DNA of 64,000 nt from Pseudomonas fulva (GTDB taxonomy: Bacteria > Pseudomonadota > Gammaproteobacteria > Pseudomonadales > Pseudomonadaceae), in the NCBI RefSeq assembly GCF_015680705.1, contig NZ_JADNYP010000010.1, positions 62,001 through 126,000 of the forward strand, given 5' to 3'. The notes beneath the pieces are model-generated. The model ran no database searches, had not been told where the DNA came from, and saw nothing but the letters and a program-made list of their open reading frames with translations. The translations under genes and the position numbers were made by a program. Positions 1 through 9,233 of this stretch are shown here, in pieces; the stretch's first letter is position 1, and every line of letters starts with the position of its first letter.

Positions 1-97
1 TGGCCTGCTGGCCCCGAGAAAGACCAGCGCCGGACCGCGGCCGCTACGGACACTTCGACTCGTGGGCTGCTCTGCGCTCATGAAATCCGGCAGCATT

Positions 98-116
98 TTG
101 TAGGAATTCTCCTACG
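98..116. promoter_or_regulatory. Palindrome upstream of pqqA, possible response-regulator site
   Basis: The sequence TGTAGG, six bases, CCTACg forms an almost perfect 18-bp dyad about 80 bp before the pqqA start. The inner 16 bases (100-115) are fully self-complementary. Two 6-bp arms with a 6-bp spacer is the geometry of NarL/FixJ-type regulator sites such as the GacA box. AgmR/ErbR-type regulators are known to control pqq genes in pseudomonads, so such a regulator is a reasonable but unproven candidate. A simple hairpin is the alternative. Confidence 0.4.
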
Positions 117-195
117 CTCTAAAGGAACCTCTCCCAGCAGCCAGCACCAAAGACCTAGCGGACCCCCTCGGAACCTAAACGGAAGGAGTAAGCCC

Positions 196-267
196 ATGTG
201 GACCAAACCTGCATACACTGACCTGCGTATCGGCTTTGAAGTGACCATGTATTTCGCAAGCCGCTGA
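196..267 (+). CDS. pqqA: PQQ precursor peptide PqqA
   Basis: This is a 23-residue ribosomal precursor of the redox cofactor pyrroloquinoline quinone. The peptide carries the diagnostic E15-V-T-M-Y19 motif, whose Glu and Tyr side chains are cross-linked by PqqE and become the PQQ skeleton. The length matches the family's usual 22-24 residues. A strong purine-rich ribosome site (GGAAGGAG, 181-188) lies eight bases before the ATG. pqqBCDE follow on the same strand after a hairpin with a T-tract, which should keep pqqA message in excess over the enzymes. It is too short for ordinary ORF calling but is unambiguous from sequence and position. Confidence 0.97.
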   Translation: MWTKPAYTDLRIGFEVTMYFASR

Positions 268-284
268 GTCTGTTCGCGTTCGGA

Positions 285-308
285 CGCCTCGGCCTGCCGA
301 GGCGTTTT
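285..308 (+). terminator. Hairpin with T-tract between pqqA and pqqB
   Basis: CGCCTCGG (285-292) and CCGAGGCG (297-304) form a perfect 8-bp stem with a 4-base loop, followed at once by TTTT and more T-rich sequence (TTTTCATTTT). It begins 17 bases after the pqqA stop and ends 23 bases before pqqB. It looks like a leaky intrinsic terminator that sets a high pqqA to pqqB ratio. Confidence 0.8.
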
Positions 309-330
309 CATTTTCCGCAACGGAGAGGCC

Positions 331-1242
331 ATGTACATCCAGATTCTCGGTTCCGCCGCCGGAGGCGGTTTTCCCCAATGGAACTGCAACTGCGGCAACT
401 GCAATGGGCTGCGTGAAGGCACCCTGCGTGCCACGCCGCGTACCCAGTCATCGATTGCCCTGTCCGACGACGGCGAGCACTGGATTCTCTGCAATGCCTC
501 GCCGGATATCCGCGCGCAGCTGCAAGCCTTCGCGCCCATGCAGCCGGCCCGCGCGCTGCGCGACAGCGGCATCGATGCCATCCTCCTGCTCGACAGCCAG
601 ATCGACCATACCACCGGGCTGCTCAGCCTGCGCGAAGGCTGCCCGCATCAGGTCTGGTGCACCGAAATGGTTCATCAGGACCTGAGCACGGGTTTTCCGC
701 TGTTCAACATGCTCGAACATTGGAACGGTGGCCTGCGCTGGAACCGCATCGAGCTACACGACTGCTTCGTCATCCCCGCCTGCCCGGACCTGCGCTTCAC
801 CCCGTTGCCACTGCGCAGCGCCGCGCCGCCCTACTCGCCGCACCGATTCGACCCGCATCCCGGCGATAACCTGGGCCTGCTGGTCGAAGACCTGCGCACC
901 GGTGGCAAGCTGTTCTATGCCCCCGGCCTGGGCCAGGTCGATGACTCGCTGCTGGCGCTCATGCGAGCAGCCGATTGCCTGCTGGTCGACGGTACGCTGT
1001 GGGAAGACGATGAAATGCAGCGGCGCGGAGTCGGCACGCGCACTGGCCGCGAAATGGGCCATCTGGCGCAGAACGGGCCAGGCGGCATGCTCGAGGTACT
1101 GGAGCCGTTCGCCCGTCAGCGCAAAATCCTCATCCACATCAACAATACCAACCCGATTCTCGACGAAGACTCGCCGGAACGGGCCGAGGTCCATCGGCGC
1201 GGCATCGAAGTCGCCTACGATGGCATGAGCATCGAGCTGTAG
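331..1242 (+). CDS. pqqB: PqqB, metallo-beta-lactamase-fold PQQ biosynthesis protein
   Basis: At 303 residues it has the family's usual length. PqqB has a metallo-beta-lactamase fold and is thought to act late in PQQ assembly as an iron-dependent hydroxylase on the cross-linked Glu-Tyr intermediate. Visible features are the glycine-rich start [13 protein letters not shown], the zinc-type cysteines C19, C21 and C24 (CNCGNC), the metal-binding segment DSQIDHTTG near residue 90, and HINNTNP near residue 270. The ATG at 331 has a GGAGAGG ribosome site. The gene ends 9 bp before pqqC, and the TAG stop sits inside the pqqC ribosome site. Cytoplasmic. Confidence 0.97.
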   Translation: MYIQILGSAAGGGFPQWNCNCGNCNGLREGTLRATPRTQSSIALSDDGEHWILCNASPDIRAQLQAFAPMQPARALRDSGIDAILLLDSQIDHTTGLLSLREGCPHQVWCTEMVHQDLSTGFPLFNMLEHWNGGLRWNRIELHDCFVIPACPDLRFTPLPLRSAAPPYSPHRFDPHPGDNLGLLVEDLRTGGKLFYAPGLGQVDDSLLALMRAADCLLVDGTLWEDDEMQRRGVGTRTGREMGHLAQNGPGGMLEVLEPFARQRKILIHINNTNPILDEDSPERAEVHRRGIEVAYDGMSIEL

Positions 1243-1251
1243 GAGGATTCG

Positions 1252-2007
1252 ATGAGCGGAGCCAAGCCGATGTCCCCTGCCGAATTCGAACAGGCCCTGC
1301 GCGCCAAGAGCGCCTATTACCATATCCACCACCCTTACCATGTGGCGATGTACGAAGGTCGCGCCACCCGCGAGCAGATCCAGGGCTGGGTCGCCAACCG
1401 CTTCTACTATCAGGTCAACATTCCGCTCAAGGACGCGGCGATCCTGGCCAACTGCCCCGACCGGGAAGTGCGCCGCGAGTGGATCCAGCGTCTGCTCGAC
1501 CATGACGGCGCGCCCGGCGAGGACGGCGGCATCGAAGCCTGGCTGCGTCTGGGCCAGGCCGTCGGCCTCGACCCGGACCAGTTGCGTTCGCAAGAACTGG
1601 TGCTGCCCGGTGTACGCTTTGCCGTGGACGCCTATGTCAATTTCGCTCGCCGGGCAAGCTGGCAGGAGGCTGCCAGCAGCTCGCTGACCGAACTGTTCGC
1701 GCCACAGATCCACCAATCCCGCCTGGACAGCTGGCCGCGGCATTACCCCTGGATCGATCCGGCCGGCTACGAATACTTCCGGACCCGGCTGGGACAGGCG
1801 CGGCGCGACGTGGAGCACGGTCTGGCGATCACCCTGCGGCACTACACCACGGCCGAAGGCCAGGCGCGCATGCTGGAGATCCTGCAATTCAAGCTGGACA
1901 TCCTCTGGAGCATGCTCGACGCCATGAGCATGGCCTACGAACTGGGGCGCGCGCCCTATCACAGCGTCACCCGCGAGCGGGTCTGGCACAAGGGAATCCG
2001 TCCATGA
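1252..2007 (+). CDS. pqqC: Pyrroloquinoline-quinone synthase PqqC
   Basis: PqqC is the cofactorless oxidase that performs the final ring closure and eight-electron oxidation of AHQQ to PQQ. The 251-residue all-helical (TenA/heme-oxygenase-like) protein shows the conserved YYHIHHPYH segment near residues 22-30, the [14 protein letters not shown] helix, and the GYEYFRTRL and HGLAITL blocks that line the active site. TAGGAGGA provides the ribosome site. The last four bases overlap pqqD (ATGA), so translation is coupled. Confidence 0.97.
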   Translation: MSGAKPMSPAEFEQALRAKSAYYHIHHPYHVAMYEGRATREQIQGWVANRFYYQVNIPLKDAAILANCPDREVRREWIQRLLDHDGAPGEDGGIEAWLRLGQAVGLDPDQLRSQELVLPGVRFAVDAYVNFARRASWQEAASSSLTELFAPQIHQSRLDSWPRHYPWIDPAGYEYFRTRLGQARRDVEHGLAITLRHYTTAEGQARMLEILQFKLDILWSMLDAMSMAYELGRAPYHSVTRERVWHKGIRP

Positions 2008-2279
2008 GTTTCGACCGCGAGCAAGTGCCCATGTGGCGCCCCGGCTACCGTTTTCAATACGAGCCGGCGCAGAAAGGCCATGTGCTGCTTTATCCCGAAG
2101 GGATGATCAAGCTCAACGAGAGCGCCGCGCTGATCGGCGGGCTGATCGATGGCCAGCGAAGCGTTGCCGCGATCATCGGCGAGCTGACCGACCAGTTTCC
2201 CGATGTCCCGCAGGTCGCCGAAGACATCGAGCAGTTCATGGAGGTGGCCCATGCCGAACACTGGATCGTCTATGCCTGA
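2004..2279 (+). CDS. pqqD: PQQ peptide chaperone PqqD
   Basis: PqqD is a small RRE-fold chaperone that binds PqqA and presents it to the radical-SAM enzyme PqqE. The 91-residue protein has the expected winged-helix-like core ([20 protein letters not shown], then a Leu/Ile-rich helix). It overlaps pqqC by 4 bp at its start and pqqE by about 29 bp at its end. This tight packing fits a complex in which PqqD and PqqE work together. Confidence 0.96.
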   Translation: MSFDREQVPMWRPGYRFQYEPAQKGHVLLYPEGMIKLNESAALIGGLIDGQRSVAAIIGELTDQFPDVPQVAEDIEQFMEVAHAEHWIVYA

Positions 2280-3411
2280 CGCGCAAGCCAGGTCCGAGAT
2301 CGGCCTCCCCTTGTGGCTGCTGGCCGAGCTGACCTATCGCTGTCCGCTGCAGTGCCCGTACTGCTCCAATCCCCTGGATTTTGCCACCCAGGGCCAGGAA
2401 CTGAGCACGCAGCAGTGGTTCCGGGTCATGGCCGAGGCACGCGAGCTGGGCGCGGCGCAGCTGGGCTTTTCCGGTGGCGAACCGCTGGTCCGCCAGGATC
2501 TGGCGGAACTGATCGGCGAAGCGCGCAGGCTGGGCTACTACACCAACCTGATCACCTCCGGCATCGGCCTGACCGAGCGCAAGATCGCCACTTTCCGCGA
2601 CGCCGGGCTCGATCATATCCAGATCAGCTTCCAGGCCAGCGATGAACAGGTCAACAACCTGCTGGCCGGCTCGCGCAAAGCCTTCGCGCAGAAGCTGGCA
2701 ATGGCCCGGGCGGTCAAGGCCCACGGCTATCCGATGGTACTGAACTTCGTCACCCATCGGCACAACATCGACCGCATCGATCGGATCATCGAGCTGTGCA
2801 TCGCCCTGGAAGCGGACTTCGTCGAGCTGGCCACCTGCCAGTTCTACGGCTGGGCGCACCTCAACCGGCTCGGGCTGCTACCCACACGCGAGCAGCTGGA
2901 GCGGGCCGAGCGAATCACCAACGAGTACCGCGCCCGACTCAAGGCCTCCGGCAATCCCTGCAAGCTGATCTTCGTCACCCCGGACTACTACGAGCAACGA
3001 CCGAAAGCCTGCATGAACGGCTGGGGCAGTCTGTTCCTTACCATCACGCCCGACGGTACCGCACTGCCATGCCACGGCGCCCGCCAGTTGCCGGTGACCT
3101 TTCCCAACGTGCGCGAGCATGATCTGCGACATATCTGGTACGACTCGTTCGGCTTCAATCGCTTCCGGGGCTACGAATGGATGCCTGAACCCTGTCGCTC
3201 CTGCGACGAGAAGGAGAAAGACTTCGGCGGCTGTCGCTGCCAGGCTTTCATGCTGACCGGGAATGCCGCCAATGCCGACCCGGTATGCGCCAAGTCCGCC
3301 GATCACGGCCTCATTCTCAAGGCTCGGGAGGAAGCAGAACATGCCCAAGTGGCCATCGAACGACTCACCTTCCGCAACGAGCGCAACTCCAAGGTCATCG
3401 CTCGTGGCTGA
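2251..3411 (+). CDS. pqqE: PqqA peptide cyclase PqqE (radical SAM)
   Basis: PqqE joins the Glu and Tyr side chains of PqqA by radical chemistry, the first committed step of PQQ synthesis. The protein has the radical-SAM CxxxCxxC motif at C31, C35 and C38 ([10 protein letters not shown]), the SGGEPL loop, and a C-terminal SPASM region rich in Cys ([17 protein letters not shown]) for auxiliary iron-sulfur clusters. I chose the ATG at 2251 because GGAGGTGG lies just upstream inside pqqD. An in-frame ATG at 2272 and a longer frame from 2203 are possible. The result is 386 residues, close to family length. Confidence 0.95.
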   Translation: MPNTGSSMPDAQARSEIGLPLWLLAELTYRCPLQCPYCSNPLDFATQGQELSTQQWFRVMAEARELGAAQLGFSGGEPLVRQDLAELIGEARRLGYYTNLITSGIGLTERKIATFRDAGLDHIQISFQASDEQVNNLLAGSRKAFAQKLAMARAVKAHGYPMVLNFVTHRHNIDRIDRIIELCIALEADFVELATCQFYGWAHLNRLGLLPTREQLERAERITNEYRARLKASGNPCKLIFVTPDYYEQRPKACMNGWGSLFLTITPDGTALPCHGARQLPVTFPNVREHDLRHIWYDSFGFNRFRGYEWMPEPCRSCDEKEKDFGGCRCQAFMLTGNAANADPVCAKSADHGLILKAREEAEHAQVAIERLTFRNERNSKVIARG

Positions 3412-5212
3412 AGTATTCAGCGCCGCCCAGGCCGTGGCTGCCGGCACCGATTTCGCCGAACTCAAGGTCGACGCCTGCGGCGTGTTCTGGAACGAGTATC
3501 GGCCCGCCGACGGCGCTTGCCGGATCTGGCGCTGGCATGAGCGACAGGCCCGTTGCCTGACGCCCGATGGCTTCAGTGTGCGCAGCCGAGTGTACGAATA
3601 TGGTGGTGGCAGTTTTGCCGTGGGTGGCGACGGCGTGCTGTTCGTCAACGAAGCCGACCAGCAGATCTATACCCAGCGCCTGGAGGGTGGCGCGCCGCGC
3701 CCGCTCACCCAGGATCCGCGACGACGCCATGGCGACCTGCACTGGCATGCGGGGCAGGTACTGGCGGTAGAGGAAGAGCATGCCGACCAGGTCGTCCACC
3801 GCCTGGTGGCGATCAGCGCCGGCCAGCGCATCGTGCTGGCCGAGGGCGCGGACTTCTACGCCGCGCCCACGCTCAGCGCCGACGGCCAGCGGCTGGCCTG
3901 GATCGAGTGGGACCGCCCGGCCCAACCATGGACGGTCACGCGATTGATGTGTCGGCAGCGCGGCGCTGACGGCTGGCAACCCGCTCGTTGCATCGCGGGT
4001 CTTGGAGACATCGAGCAATCGCTGCAGCAGCCGCGTTTCGATCCGCACGGGCGCCTGTATTGCCTATCGGACCGAAATGGCTACTGGCAGCCGTGGGGCG
4101 AGATCGATGGGTACTGGCAAGCCTTGCCAGCCGAGGCGGCCGACCATGCCTCGGCGCCCTGGCAACTCGGTGCGAGCACCTGGCTGGCGCTGGGGCCTGA
4201 TGCTTACCTGGCCAGCTGGTTCGAGGACGGCTTCGGCGTGCTCGCCCTGCGCCAGGGACCGGCCGCGCAGCGCCTGGCCGCCGAGTACAGCCGCCTGCGC
4301 AGCCTGGCCATGGACGATACGCATGTCTATGCCATCGCCGCGTCGACCTCCCGTCCGGCGGCCGTCATCGCCATCGGTCGCAATGACGGCGTGGTCGATG
4401 TCCTTGCCGGCGCAAGCCTGGCGCTGCCCATCGAGGACATCGCCAAGCCGCGGCCGCTCCACTATCCCAGCGGGGACGGCCAGGCCCACGGTTTCTTCTA
4501 TCCAGCCCGCTCAGGCGAGGCGCTGCCGCCACTGGTGGTGTTCATCCATGGCGGCCCGACCTCGGCCTGCTACCCGGTGTTCGACCCGCGCATCCAGTAC
4601 TGGACCCAGCGTGGCTTTGCCGTGGCCGATCTCAACTACCGTGGCAGCACCGGTTACGGTCGTGCCTACCGCCAGGCATTGCACCTGCGCTGGGGACAGG
4701 TGGATGTTGAGGATGCCTGCGCGGCGGTCGCCTACCTGGCCGAACAGGGATTGGTCGATCCAGCCAAGGCGTTCATCCGTGGTGGCAGCGCCGGTGGCTA
4801 CACCACGCTTTGCGCGCTGGCCTTCCATGATGTGTTTCGCGCCGGCGCGAGCCTCTATGGTGTCAGCGATCCTCTGGCCTTGGCGCGAGCGACCCACAAG
4901 TTCGAGGCCGATTACCTGGACTGGCTGATCGGCGATCCAGGCACTGACATCGAGCGCTACCGGGCACGCACGCCCCTGCTGCATGCCGCAAGGATCGAGG
5001 CACCCGTCATCTTCTTCCAAGGCGAACTCGATGCCGTGGTGGTACCACAGCAGACCCGGGCGATGCTTGCCGCCCTGCAAGCCAATGGCGTGCAGGCCGA
5101 AGGGCATTTCTATGCCGATGAGCGACATGGTTTTCGCAAGTCCGCGAATCTGGCACATGCCTTGGAAAACGAATGCAGGTTCTACAGCGATATATTGGCA
5201 CGCAGGCGCTGA
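3341..5212 (+). CDS. S9-family prolyl oligopeptidase linked to the pqq operon
   Basis: This is a serine peptidase with an N-terminal beta-propeller and a C-terminal alpha/beta hydrolase domain. The nucleophile motif GGSAGGY lies near residue 480, the acid in [11 protein letters not shown] near 565 and the histidine in ERHGF near 595. In many pseudomonads a gene of this type follows pqqE (called pqqM or pqqG). A role in trimming the modified PqqA peptide has been suggested but is not settled. The ATG at 3341 has a good GGGAGGAAG site and overlaps the end of pqqE. GTG at 3404 would remove 21 residues that simply read the pqqE 3' end in another frame, and is a real alternative. Confidence 0.85.
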   Translation: MPKWPSNDSPSATSATPRSSLVAEVFSAAQAVAAGTDFAELKVDACGVFWNEYRPADGACRIWRWHERQARCLTPDGFSVRSRVYEYGGGSFAVGGDGVLFVNEADQQIYTQRLEGGAPRPLTQDPRRRHGDLHWHAGQVLAVEEEHADQVVHRLVAISAGQRIVLAEGADFYAAPTLSADGQRLAWIEWDRPAQPWTVTRLMCRQRGADGWQPARCIAGLGDIEQSLQQPRFDPHGRLYCLSDRNGYWQPWGEIDGYWQALPAEAADHASAPWQLGASTWLALGPDAYLASWFEDGFGVLALRQGPAAQRLAAEYSRLRSLAMDDTHVYAIAASTSRPAAVIAIGRNDGVVDVLAGASLALPIEDIAKPRPLHYPSGDGQAHGFFYPARSGEALPPLVVFIHGGPTSACYPVFDPRIQYWTQRGFAVADLNYRGSTGYGRAYRQALHLRWGQVDVEDACAAVAYLAEQGLVDPAKAFIRGGSAGGYTTLCALAFHDVFRAGASLYGVSDPLALARATHKFEADYLDWLIGDPGTDIERYRARTPLLHAARIEAPVIFFQGELDAVVVPQQTRAMLAALQANGVQAEGHFYADERHGFRKSANLAHALENECRFYSDILARRR

Positions 5213-5335
5213 CGATCAGTGTCGCCCATCCTGCCTCTGCCGGCATGCTGCAAAACCATCATTCTTGCCAGTTTCCATCGTGGCCTGGCCCGCCTAGATT
5301 GATGCACCAGCCCACCAGCTTGGAGACGGCAGCCC

Positions 5336-6073
5336 ATGAGTAATCCAGACAACTTCCTGTTTTGGCTCGGCACGACAGTACCGGAAGGCACTCAGATCGA
5401 CGACGAGCAAAAAAACCCGTTGGAAATCTTTCGCCGAGTGGAAAACGGCGGAACAGGCAACAGCGCCTCGAGCATCCGGGTTGTTCAGGACGCGCAACGA
5501 GGAAAGGTCTGGCTGTTCGAAAAACCTTCCGACGAAGAGAATTATCGTTGCGAATCGAACGGCATCGTCTGGCGAGGAAGCTCCTACGAATCCTGGCTGG
5601 AAGGACAAACCTACGAGTTTTCCTGGAGCAGCCGGCTTCCCGATACCCGCAGCCTGGAGCATGGCGACTTCGTCATTTTCCAGTGGAAGTCATACCAGGA
5701 AGGCATTCAGAACTACCCTTTCCTGTTCACCGTCAACCGCAACGTATTGTCGATGATCCACTCGAACGAACGACAGGAATGGATCGTCGTTTGGCAAGGG
5801 CATGTCAAGAGCGACCAATGGTTCGACATCCGGGTACGAGCCGGATTGTCCAGGGACAAGAACAAGGGCACCCTCTGTCTATACCTGAATGAACAAAGGC
5901 AGACGTTTTCGCGCAACAGGAACAACGAGGCCATGCTGGATGACACACTGCTCTGCAGGACACTCGACGAACAGCGCGGCAACTATCCAAAATGGGGCGT
6001 TTACAATCGCGATCAGCCTAAACAGACGCTTCGGCATTTCGTCGACAGACTTATGATCAAGCGGATCGAATGA
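5336..6073 (+). CDS. Unknown protein, possible concanavalin-like (heparin-lyase-like) fold
   Basis: A 245-residue protein without signal peptide or membrane segment. It is rich in aromatic and charged residues in alternating beta-like stretches (YEFSWSSRLP, DFVIFQWKSYQ, DQWFDIRVRAG). It ends with GNYPKWGVYNRDQP, which resembles the closing strand of heparin-lyase-I / PL20-type jelly-roll domains. The fold guess rests on these features only, and no catalytic residues can be assigned. Codon use is more AT-rich than the flanking genes and the gene sits alone between pqq and a minus-strand cluster, suggesting recent acquisition. The start follows GGAGACGGCAGCCC. Confidence 0.7.
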   Translation: MSNPDNFLFWLGTTVPEGTQIDDEQKNPLEIFRRVENGGTGNSASSIRVVQDAQRGKVWLFEKPSDEENYRCESNGIVWRGSSYESWLEGQTYEFSWSSRLPDTRSLEHGDFVIFQWKSYQEGIQNYPFLFTVNRNVLSMIHSNERQEWIVVWQGHVKSDQWFDIRVRAGLSRDKNKGTLCLYLNEQRQTFSRNRNNEAMLDDTLLCRTLDEQRGNYPKWGVYNRDQPKQTLRHFVDRLMIKRIE

Positions 6074-6105
6074 ACAGGCTGTCGCGCTCGGCTTCGACAA
6101 CCTGT
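6074..6105 (+). terminator. Imperfect hairpin after the lyase-like gene
   Basis: ACAGG-c-TGTCG (6074-6084) pairs with CGACA-a-CCTGT (6095-6105), starting just after the stop codon at 6073. The symmetry and position suggest a transcription end, but there is no T-tract. Confidence 0.35.
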
Positions 6106-6188
6106 GAATTCATCGCAGTAGGATTTGCGCGTTGCCAACCTTGTTTTCAACGCAACCTGCTCGCCGCGCAGTCGCTTCGTGCCAAAGC

Positions 6189-6347
6189 CTAACGCTTGGC
6201 GATGATGTATACCGCATGCACGATGCCAGGAATGTAGCCCAGCAGGGTGAGCAGGATGTTCAACCAGAACGCACCGCCGAAGCCGACCTGCAGGAATACC
6301 CCCAGCGGCGGCAGGATGATGGCGATGAGAATTCGGATCAGGTCCAT
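6189..6347 (-). CDS. Pmp3/YqaE-family small membrane protein
   Basis: A 52-residue, almost wholly hydrophobic protein made of two membrane helices (LIRILIAIILPPLGVFLQ and FWLNILLTLLGYIPGIVHA). The PPLGV and LGYIPGIVHA motifs are diagnostic of the Pmp3/YqaE (UPF0057) family. Members sit in the plasma membrane and are linked to salt or stress response and membrane potential; the bacterial role is not well defined. AAGGAG lies seven bases before the ATG. It stands alone on the minus strand. Confidence 0.9.
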   Translation of the reverse strand: MDLIRILIAIILPPLGVFLQVGFGGAFWLNILLTLLGYIPGIVHAVYIIAKR

Positions 6348-6420
6348 GTCGCGGCTCCTTGGCTAAGTTAAAACAACAGACTGCGGGCCCTGAACAGAGG
6401 TTCCGACAGCCGGCCGGCAT

Positions 6421-6459
6421 AAAAAAACGCCCCAGGCCAACTGATACCGGCCAGGGGCG
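6421..6459 (-). terminator. Intrinsic terminator of the aminotransferase gene
   Basis: On the minus strand, GCCCCTGGCC and GGCCTGGGGC form a 10-bp stem with one mismatch, followed by a run of seven T. It lies about 50 bp past the aminotransferase stop. Confidence 0.8.
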
Positions 6460-6505
6460 ATGCGCAGGAACGCGAGACGGTTCTTTGAATTCGTAAGAAA
6501 TATTT

Positions 6506-7783
6506 TCAAGCAGAGGCTTTACCGCTGTTGCCGGGATGTGCATGCACGCGGGCGAAGGCGCGCGCAAGGCGTGTCAGCATCTCGTCGATGTTGCCCTTGC
6601 TCACGGTCAGCGATGGAGAGAAGCGCAGCACATCCGCTTGCGGCGCAGCGAGCAACAGGCGCTCTTGCGAGGCAGCCTGCACCAGCTCGACGGCCAGCTC
6701 ATCGTGCAATTGCAGCCCCCACAGCAAGCCTTGACCACGCACCTCGCCCTGGCCATAGCGCCCGGCCAGACGGCTCAAGCCATCACGCATATGGCGACCG
6801 GTATCCTGGACACGCTCGAAGAAACCCGGTTCGAGCACGTTGGCCAACACGGCACTGCCCGCAGCGCTCATCAGTGCATTGCCGTGATGACTGCCACCCA
6901 GGTCACCAGGCGCGGCGCAGCAGGCACTGCCACGCGCCAGCAAGGCCGCCAGCGGCACGCCTGCGCCAAGCCCCTTGCCCAGGGTCAGGATATCGGCGCG
7001 CACACCATAGAGTTGTTCGGCCAGCAACGCACCGCAGCGACCGATGCCCGTCTGCACCTCATCCAGGATCAGCAGGATGCCCAGCTCCCGGCACAATTGC
7101 TCCACGCCTTTGAGATAGTCGCGAGTCGCCGGGATCACACCTGCCTCGCTCTGGATCGGTTCGAGCATGATCGCGACGGTGTGCGAGTCCACGGCAGCAT
7201 GCAAGGCGGCCAGATCGTTGAATGGCACCCTGCTGAAACCAGGCGCTGTTGACCCATGCTGATTGCGGGGCGACGAATCGGAGGCCGCCAGGGTAGCCAG
7301 GCTGAGGCCGTGGCATGCATGGCTGGCGGTGATGATGTGACCGGCACCGTTACGATGCCGCTGACCCCACTTGCGCGCCAGCTTGATCGCGCTTTCGCAC
7401 GCCTCCGCACCGCTGTTGAGCAGGTATGCCTGGTCGCTGCCGGTGTTGCGACACAACTGTTCCACCAGTTCCAGCAGGCCCTGGGCATGATAACCGGCGC
7501 CAGGATGTATCAATGCCCGAGCCTGCTCGGCCAGTGCCTTGGCAAGTACCTGCGGGCTGTGGCCCAGGCTGTTGATGCCACCGCCCTGGTTGAAATCCAG
7601 GTACGCATGACCTTCGCTGTCCCATAGCCAGGAGCCTTGGCCGCGCACGAAGACCTGCTCGCTATGCCGCTCGCCGGGCATCAGCCACTGGCGCGAGGCA
7701 CCAGGCGTGGCGGCCTGAGCAGCCGGCACGCTGATGCGCTCGTCGGCGGCAGGAGCCCCACGGCGCAGCTTGAACAGGTTCAT
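6506..7783 (-). CDS. Class III PLP-dependent aminotransferase (acetylornithine-transaminase-like)
   Basis: A 425-residue fold-type I enzyme that transfers an amino group from an omega-amino substrate to an oxo-acid. The PLP sites are visible: the phosphate-binding LLNSGAEACESAIKLAR near 121-137, DEVQTGIGR at 241-249 and the Schiff-base lysine K270 in LTLGKGLGAG. Overall it looks like the ArgD/acetylornithine group, but it is isolated from arg genes and has an extended N-terminus (about 45 residues before the usual start). The true substrate may therefore differ. It diverges from a LysR regulator, which probably controls it. Confidence 0.85.
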   Translation of the reverse strand: MNLFKLRRGAPAADERISVPAAQAATPGASRQWLMPGERHSEQVFVRGQGSWLWDSEGHAYLDFNQGGGINSLGHSPQVLAKALAEQARALIHPGAGYHAQGLLELVEQLCRNTGSDQAYLLNSGAEACESAIKLARKWGQRHRNGAGHIITASHACHGLSLATLAASDSSPRNQHGSTAPGFSRVPFNDLAALHAAVDSHTVAIMLEPIQSEAGVIPATRDYLKGVEQLCRELGILLILDEVQTGIGRCGALLAEQLYGVRADILTLGKGLGAGVPLAALLARGSACCAAPGDLGGSHHGNALMSAAGSAVLANVLEPGFFERVQDTGRHMRDGLSRLAGRYGQGEVRGQGLLWGLQLHDELAVELVQAASQERLLLAAPQADVLRFSPSLTVSKGNIDEMLTRLARAFARVHAHPGNSGKASA

Positions 7784-7831
7784 GAAGGCTCCAGCGAATC
7801 ACGGTCGAGAAGGTCAGGGTCGGTCATGTGC

Positions 7832-7864
7832 CGGACGGCAAGTCCGCTGCGATGCGGTTTTTTT
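7832..7864 (+). promoter_or_regulatory. Overlapping hairpins with T7 in the LysR-gene leader
   Basis: CGGAC/GTCCG (7832-7846) and CCGC/GCGG followed by seven T (7844-7864) share bases 7844-7846, so they exclude each other. They lie about 145 bp before the LysR start on the same strand. The stems are short (5 and 4 bp), so this is only a weak attenuator-like signal. Confidence 0.3.
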
Positions 7865-8007
7865 GCCTGGCCTATCCAAAATCACTTTCATCCGAATCGG
7901 TTCGAGTCGCTTCAGGAGACTGCGAACCGCTGTAATGCCGGATAGACTAGGCACTTCGCGGTCCTTCGACCATTTCGTTTTTCGAGCTTTTTCGATAAGT
8001 AGTACTT

Positions 8008-8931
8008 ATGGATTTCCGCCAACTGCGCTATTTCGTCGCGGTCTATGAAGAAGGTCATGTCGGGCGCGCGGCCGAGCGGCTTTCGCTCTCGCAACCGGCG
8101 CTGTCGCAACAGATCCGCCAGCTCGAGCATGGCCTTGACCTGAACTTGTTCGAGCGCAGCAACAAGCGCCTGCTGCCGACCCTGGCCGCGCATACCCTGT
8201 ACAACCATGCCGTGCCGCTGCTCGATGGGCTGCAGCGTGCGCGCGAAGCCATGCGCGGCTTCAAGGGGCAGTCGTTGCGGACGCTGGCCATCGGCGTGCT
8301 GCAGACCGTGCGCCCAAGCCTGGTGCCGCGCCTGCTGGAGCGCCTGCGCAAGGCGCAGCCGCATCTGGTCGTGCAGATCTACGAGCTGTCGGGCTTGGAA
8401 ATCGAGCGGCGGCTGCTCAACGGTAGCCTGGACATCGGCATCAGCTACCTCTCGCCACGGCAGCCAGGCCTGCATGGCTTGCCGCTCTACGAAGACGAGT
8501 TGCAGCTGGTCATTCCGGACAATCATCCGTTGAAGGACTTCAAGAAGGTCTCGCTGCGCCAGGCGGCCGAGCTGCCCATGCTGATGCTGGGCGAGGAATT
8601 CCAGATCCGTCAGATCTGGCAGGCCGAGTTGGCCAGCCTCGGTCGGCGTCCGCAGGTCCAGGCCGAGATGAACAACATGGTCGGCATTCTCGACAGTCTG
8701 GCGCACACTTCGCTGGCCACCATCCTGCCGGGGCGGGCCAAGGAAGCTGCCGAAGACGAGCAGGCACTGTTGTGGAAACCGTTGAGCGAGCCACGTGTAG
8801 CCCTGAAGGTCGGCCTGGTGTTCCGTGACGCACAGCGCCAGCAGGCCTCGGTGGATCTGTTGCGCACACTGCTCGAGGAGGAAAGCGACCCTCGCCAGCT
8901 TGGCGCCCCACCACTGGAAAGCCTTGGCTGA
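8008..8931 (+). CDS. LysR-family transcriptional regulator
   Basis: A 307-residue regulator with the standard N-terminal winged helix (MDFRQLRYFVAVYEEGHVGRA, with LSLSQPALSQQIRQLEHGL as recognition region, residues 1-60) and a periplasmic-binding-like effector domain (about 90-295). The effector domain resembles the CysB/BenM type, with LQLVIPDNHPL near residue 168. It is divergent from the aminotransferase gene across a 224-bp gap, the typical layout for a LysR regulator and its target. The ligand cannot be told from sequence. Confidence 0.92.
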   Translation: MDFRQLRYFVAVYEEGHVGRAAERLSLSQPALSQQIRQLEHGLDLNLFERSNKRLLPTLAAHTLYNHAVPLLDGLQRAREAMRGFKGQSLRTLAIGVLQTVRPSLVPRLLERLRKAQPHLVVQIYELSGLEIERRLLNGSLDIGISYLSPRQPGLHGLPLYEDELQLVIPDNHPLKDFKKVSLRQAAELPMLMLGEEFQIRQIWQAELASLGRRPQVQAEMNNMVGILDSLAHTSLATILPGRAKEAAEDEQALLWKPLSEPRVALKVGLVFRDAQRQQASVDLLRTLLEEESDPRQLGAPPLESLG

Positions 8932-9233
8932 AGAACGCGCAAAAAGGAAACCCCGCCGAGGCGGGGTATTCCAGACTGTTTCCCTGACATCCTTTTCGCC
9001 CCGCCTCCCTGGCAGGCCATCCTGTGAGTTCCCTTGCTTTCCCTTGCGCCCTGCCATCCTGGCAGAAATTCCTTCAAGTCCTGAGCGCTTCCTGCGCGTC
9101 GTCCATGTAAGAAAGATTAACCGTGGATCCAATCTTAGGAAAGTGGAGAAAAGCCACCGCGTGATGTAAGAAAATGCTTACAAATCAGTTTCATTCCCAG
9201 ACACTTCGTACTATCGCCTGTCATGCCCAAGGC
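8932..9233. other. Convergent intergenic region with a GC-rich hairpin
   Basis: About 300 bp lie between the LysR gene and the first acyl-CoA dehydrogenase, which point at each other. CCCCGC/GCGGGG (8951-8966) follows the LysR stop and is flanked by A-rich sequence on the left, so it is better placed to end leftward transcription. No coding potential is evident in the rest. Confidence 0.5.

Noticed and set aside
1..103. Possible 3' end of pqqF, which often precedes pqqA
   Set aside because: Two frames end here (TGA at 81-83 and TAG at 101-103) and neither short tail is recognisable, so I could not choose one.
754..1989. 411-codon antisense frame under pqqB and pqqC
   Set aside because: It mirrors codon bias of the high-GC genes on the other strand and has no protein-family features.
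6013..6567. 184-codon minus frame over the Pmp3-like gene
   Set aside because: It contains a terminator and overlaps the clear 52-residue membrane protein in another frame.
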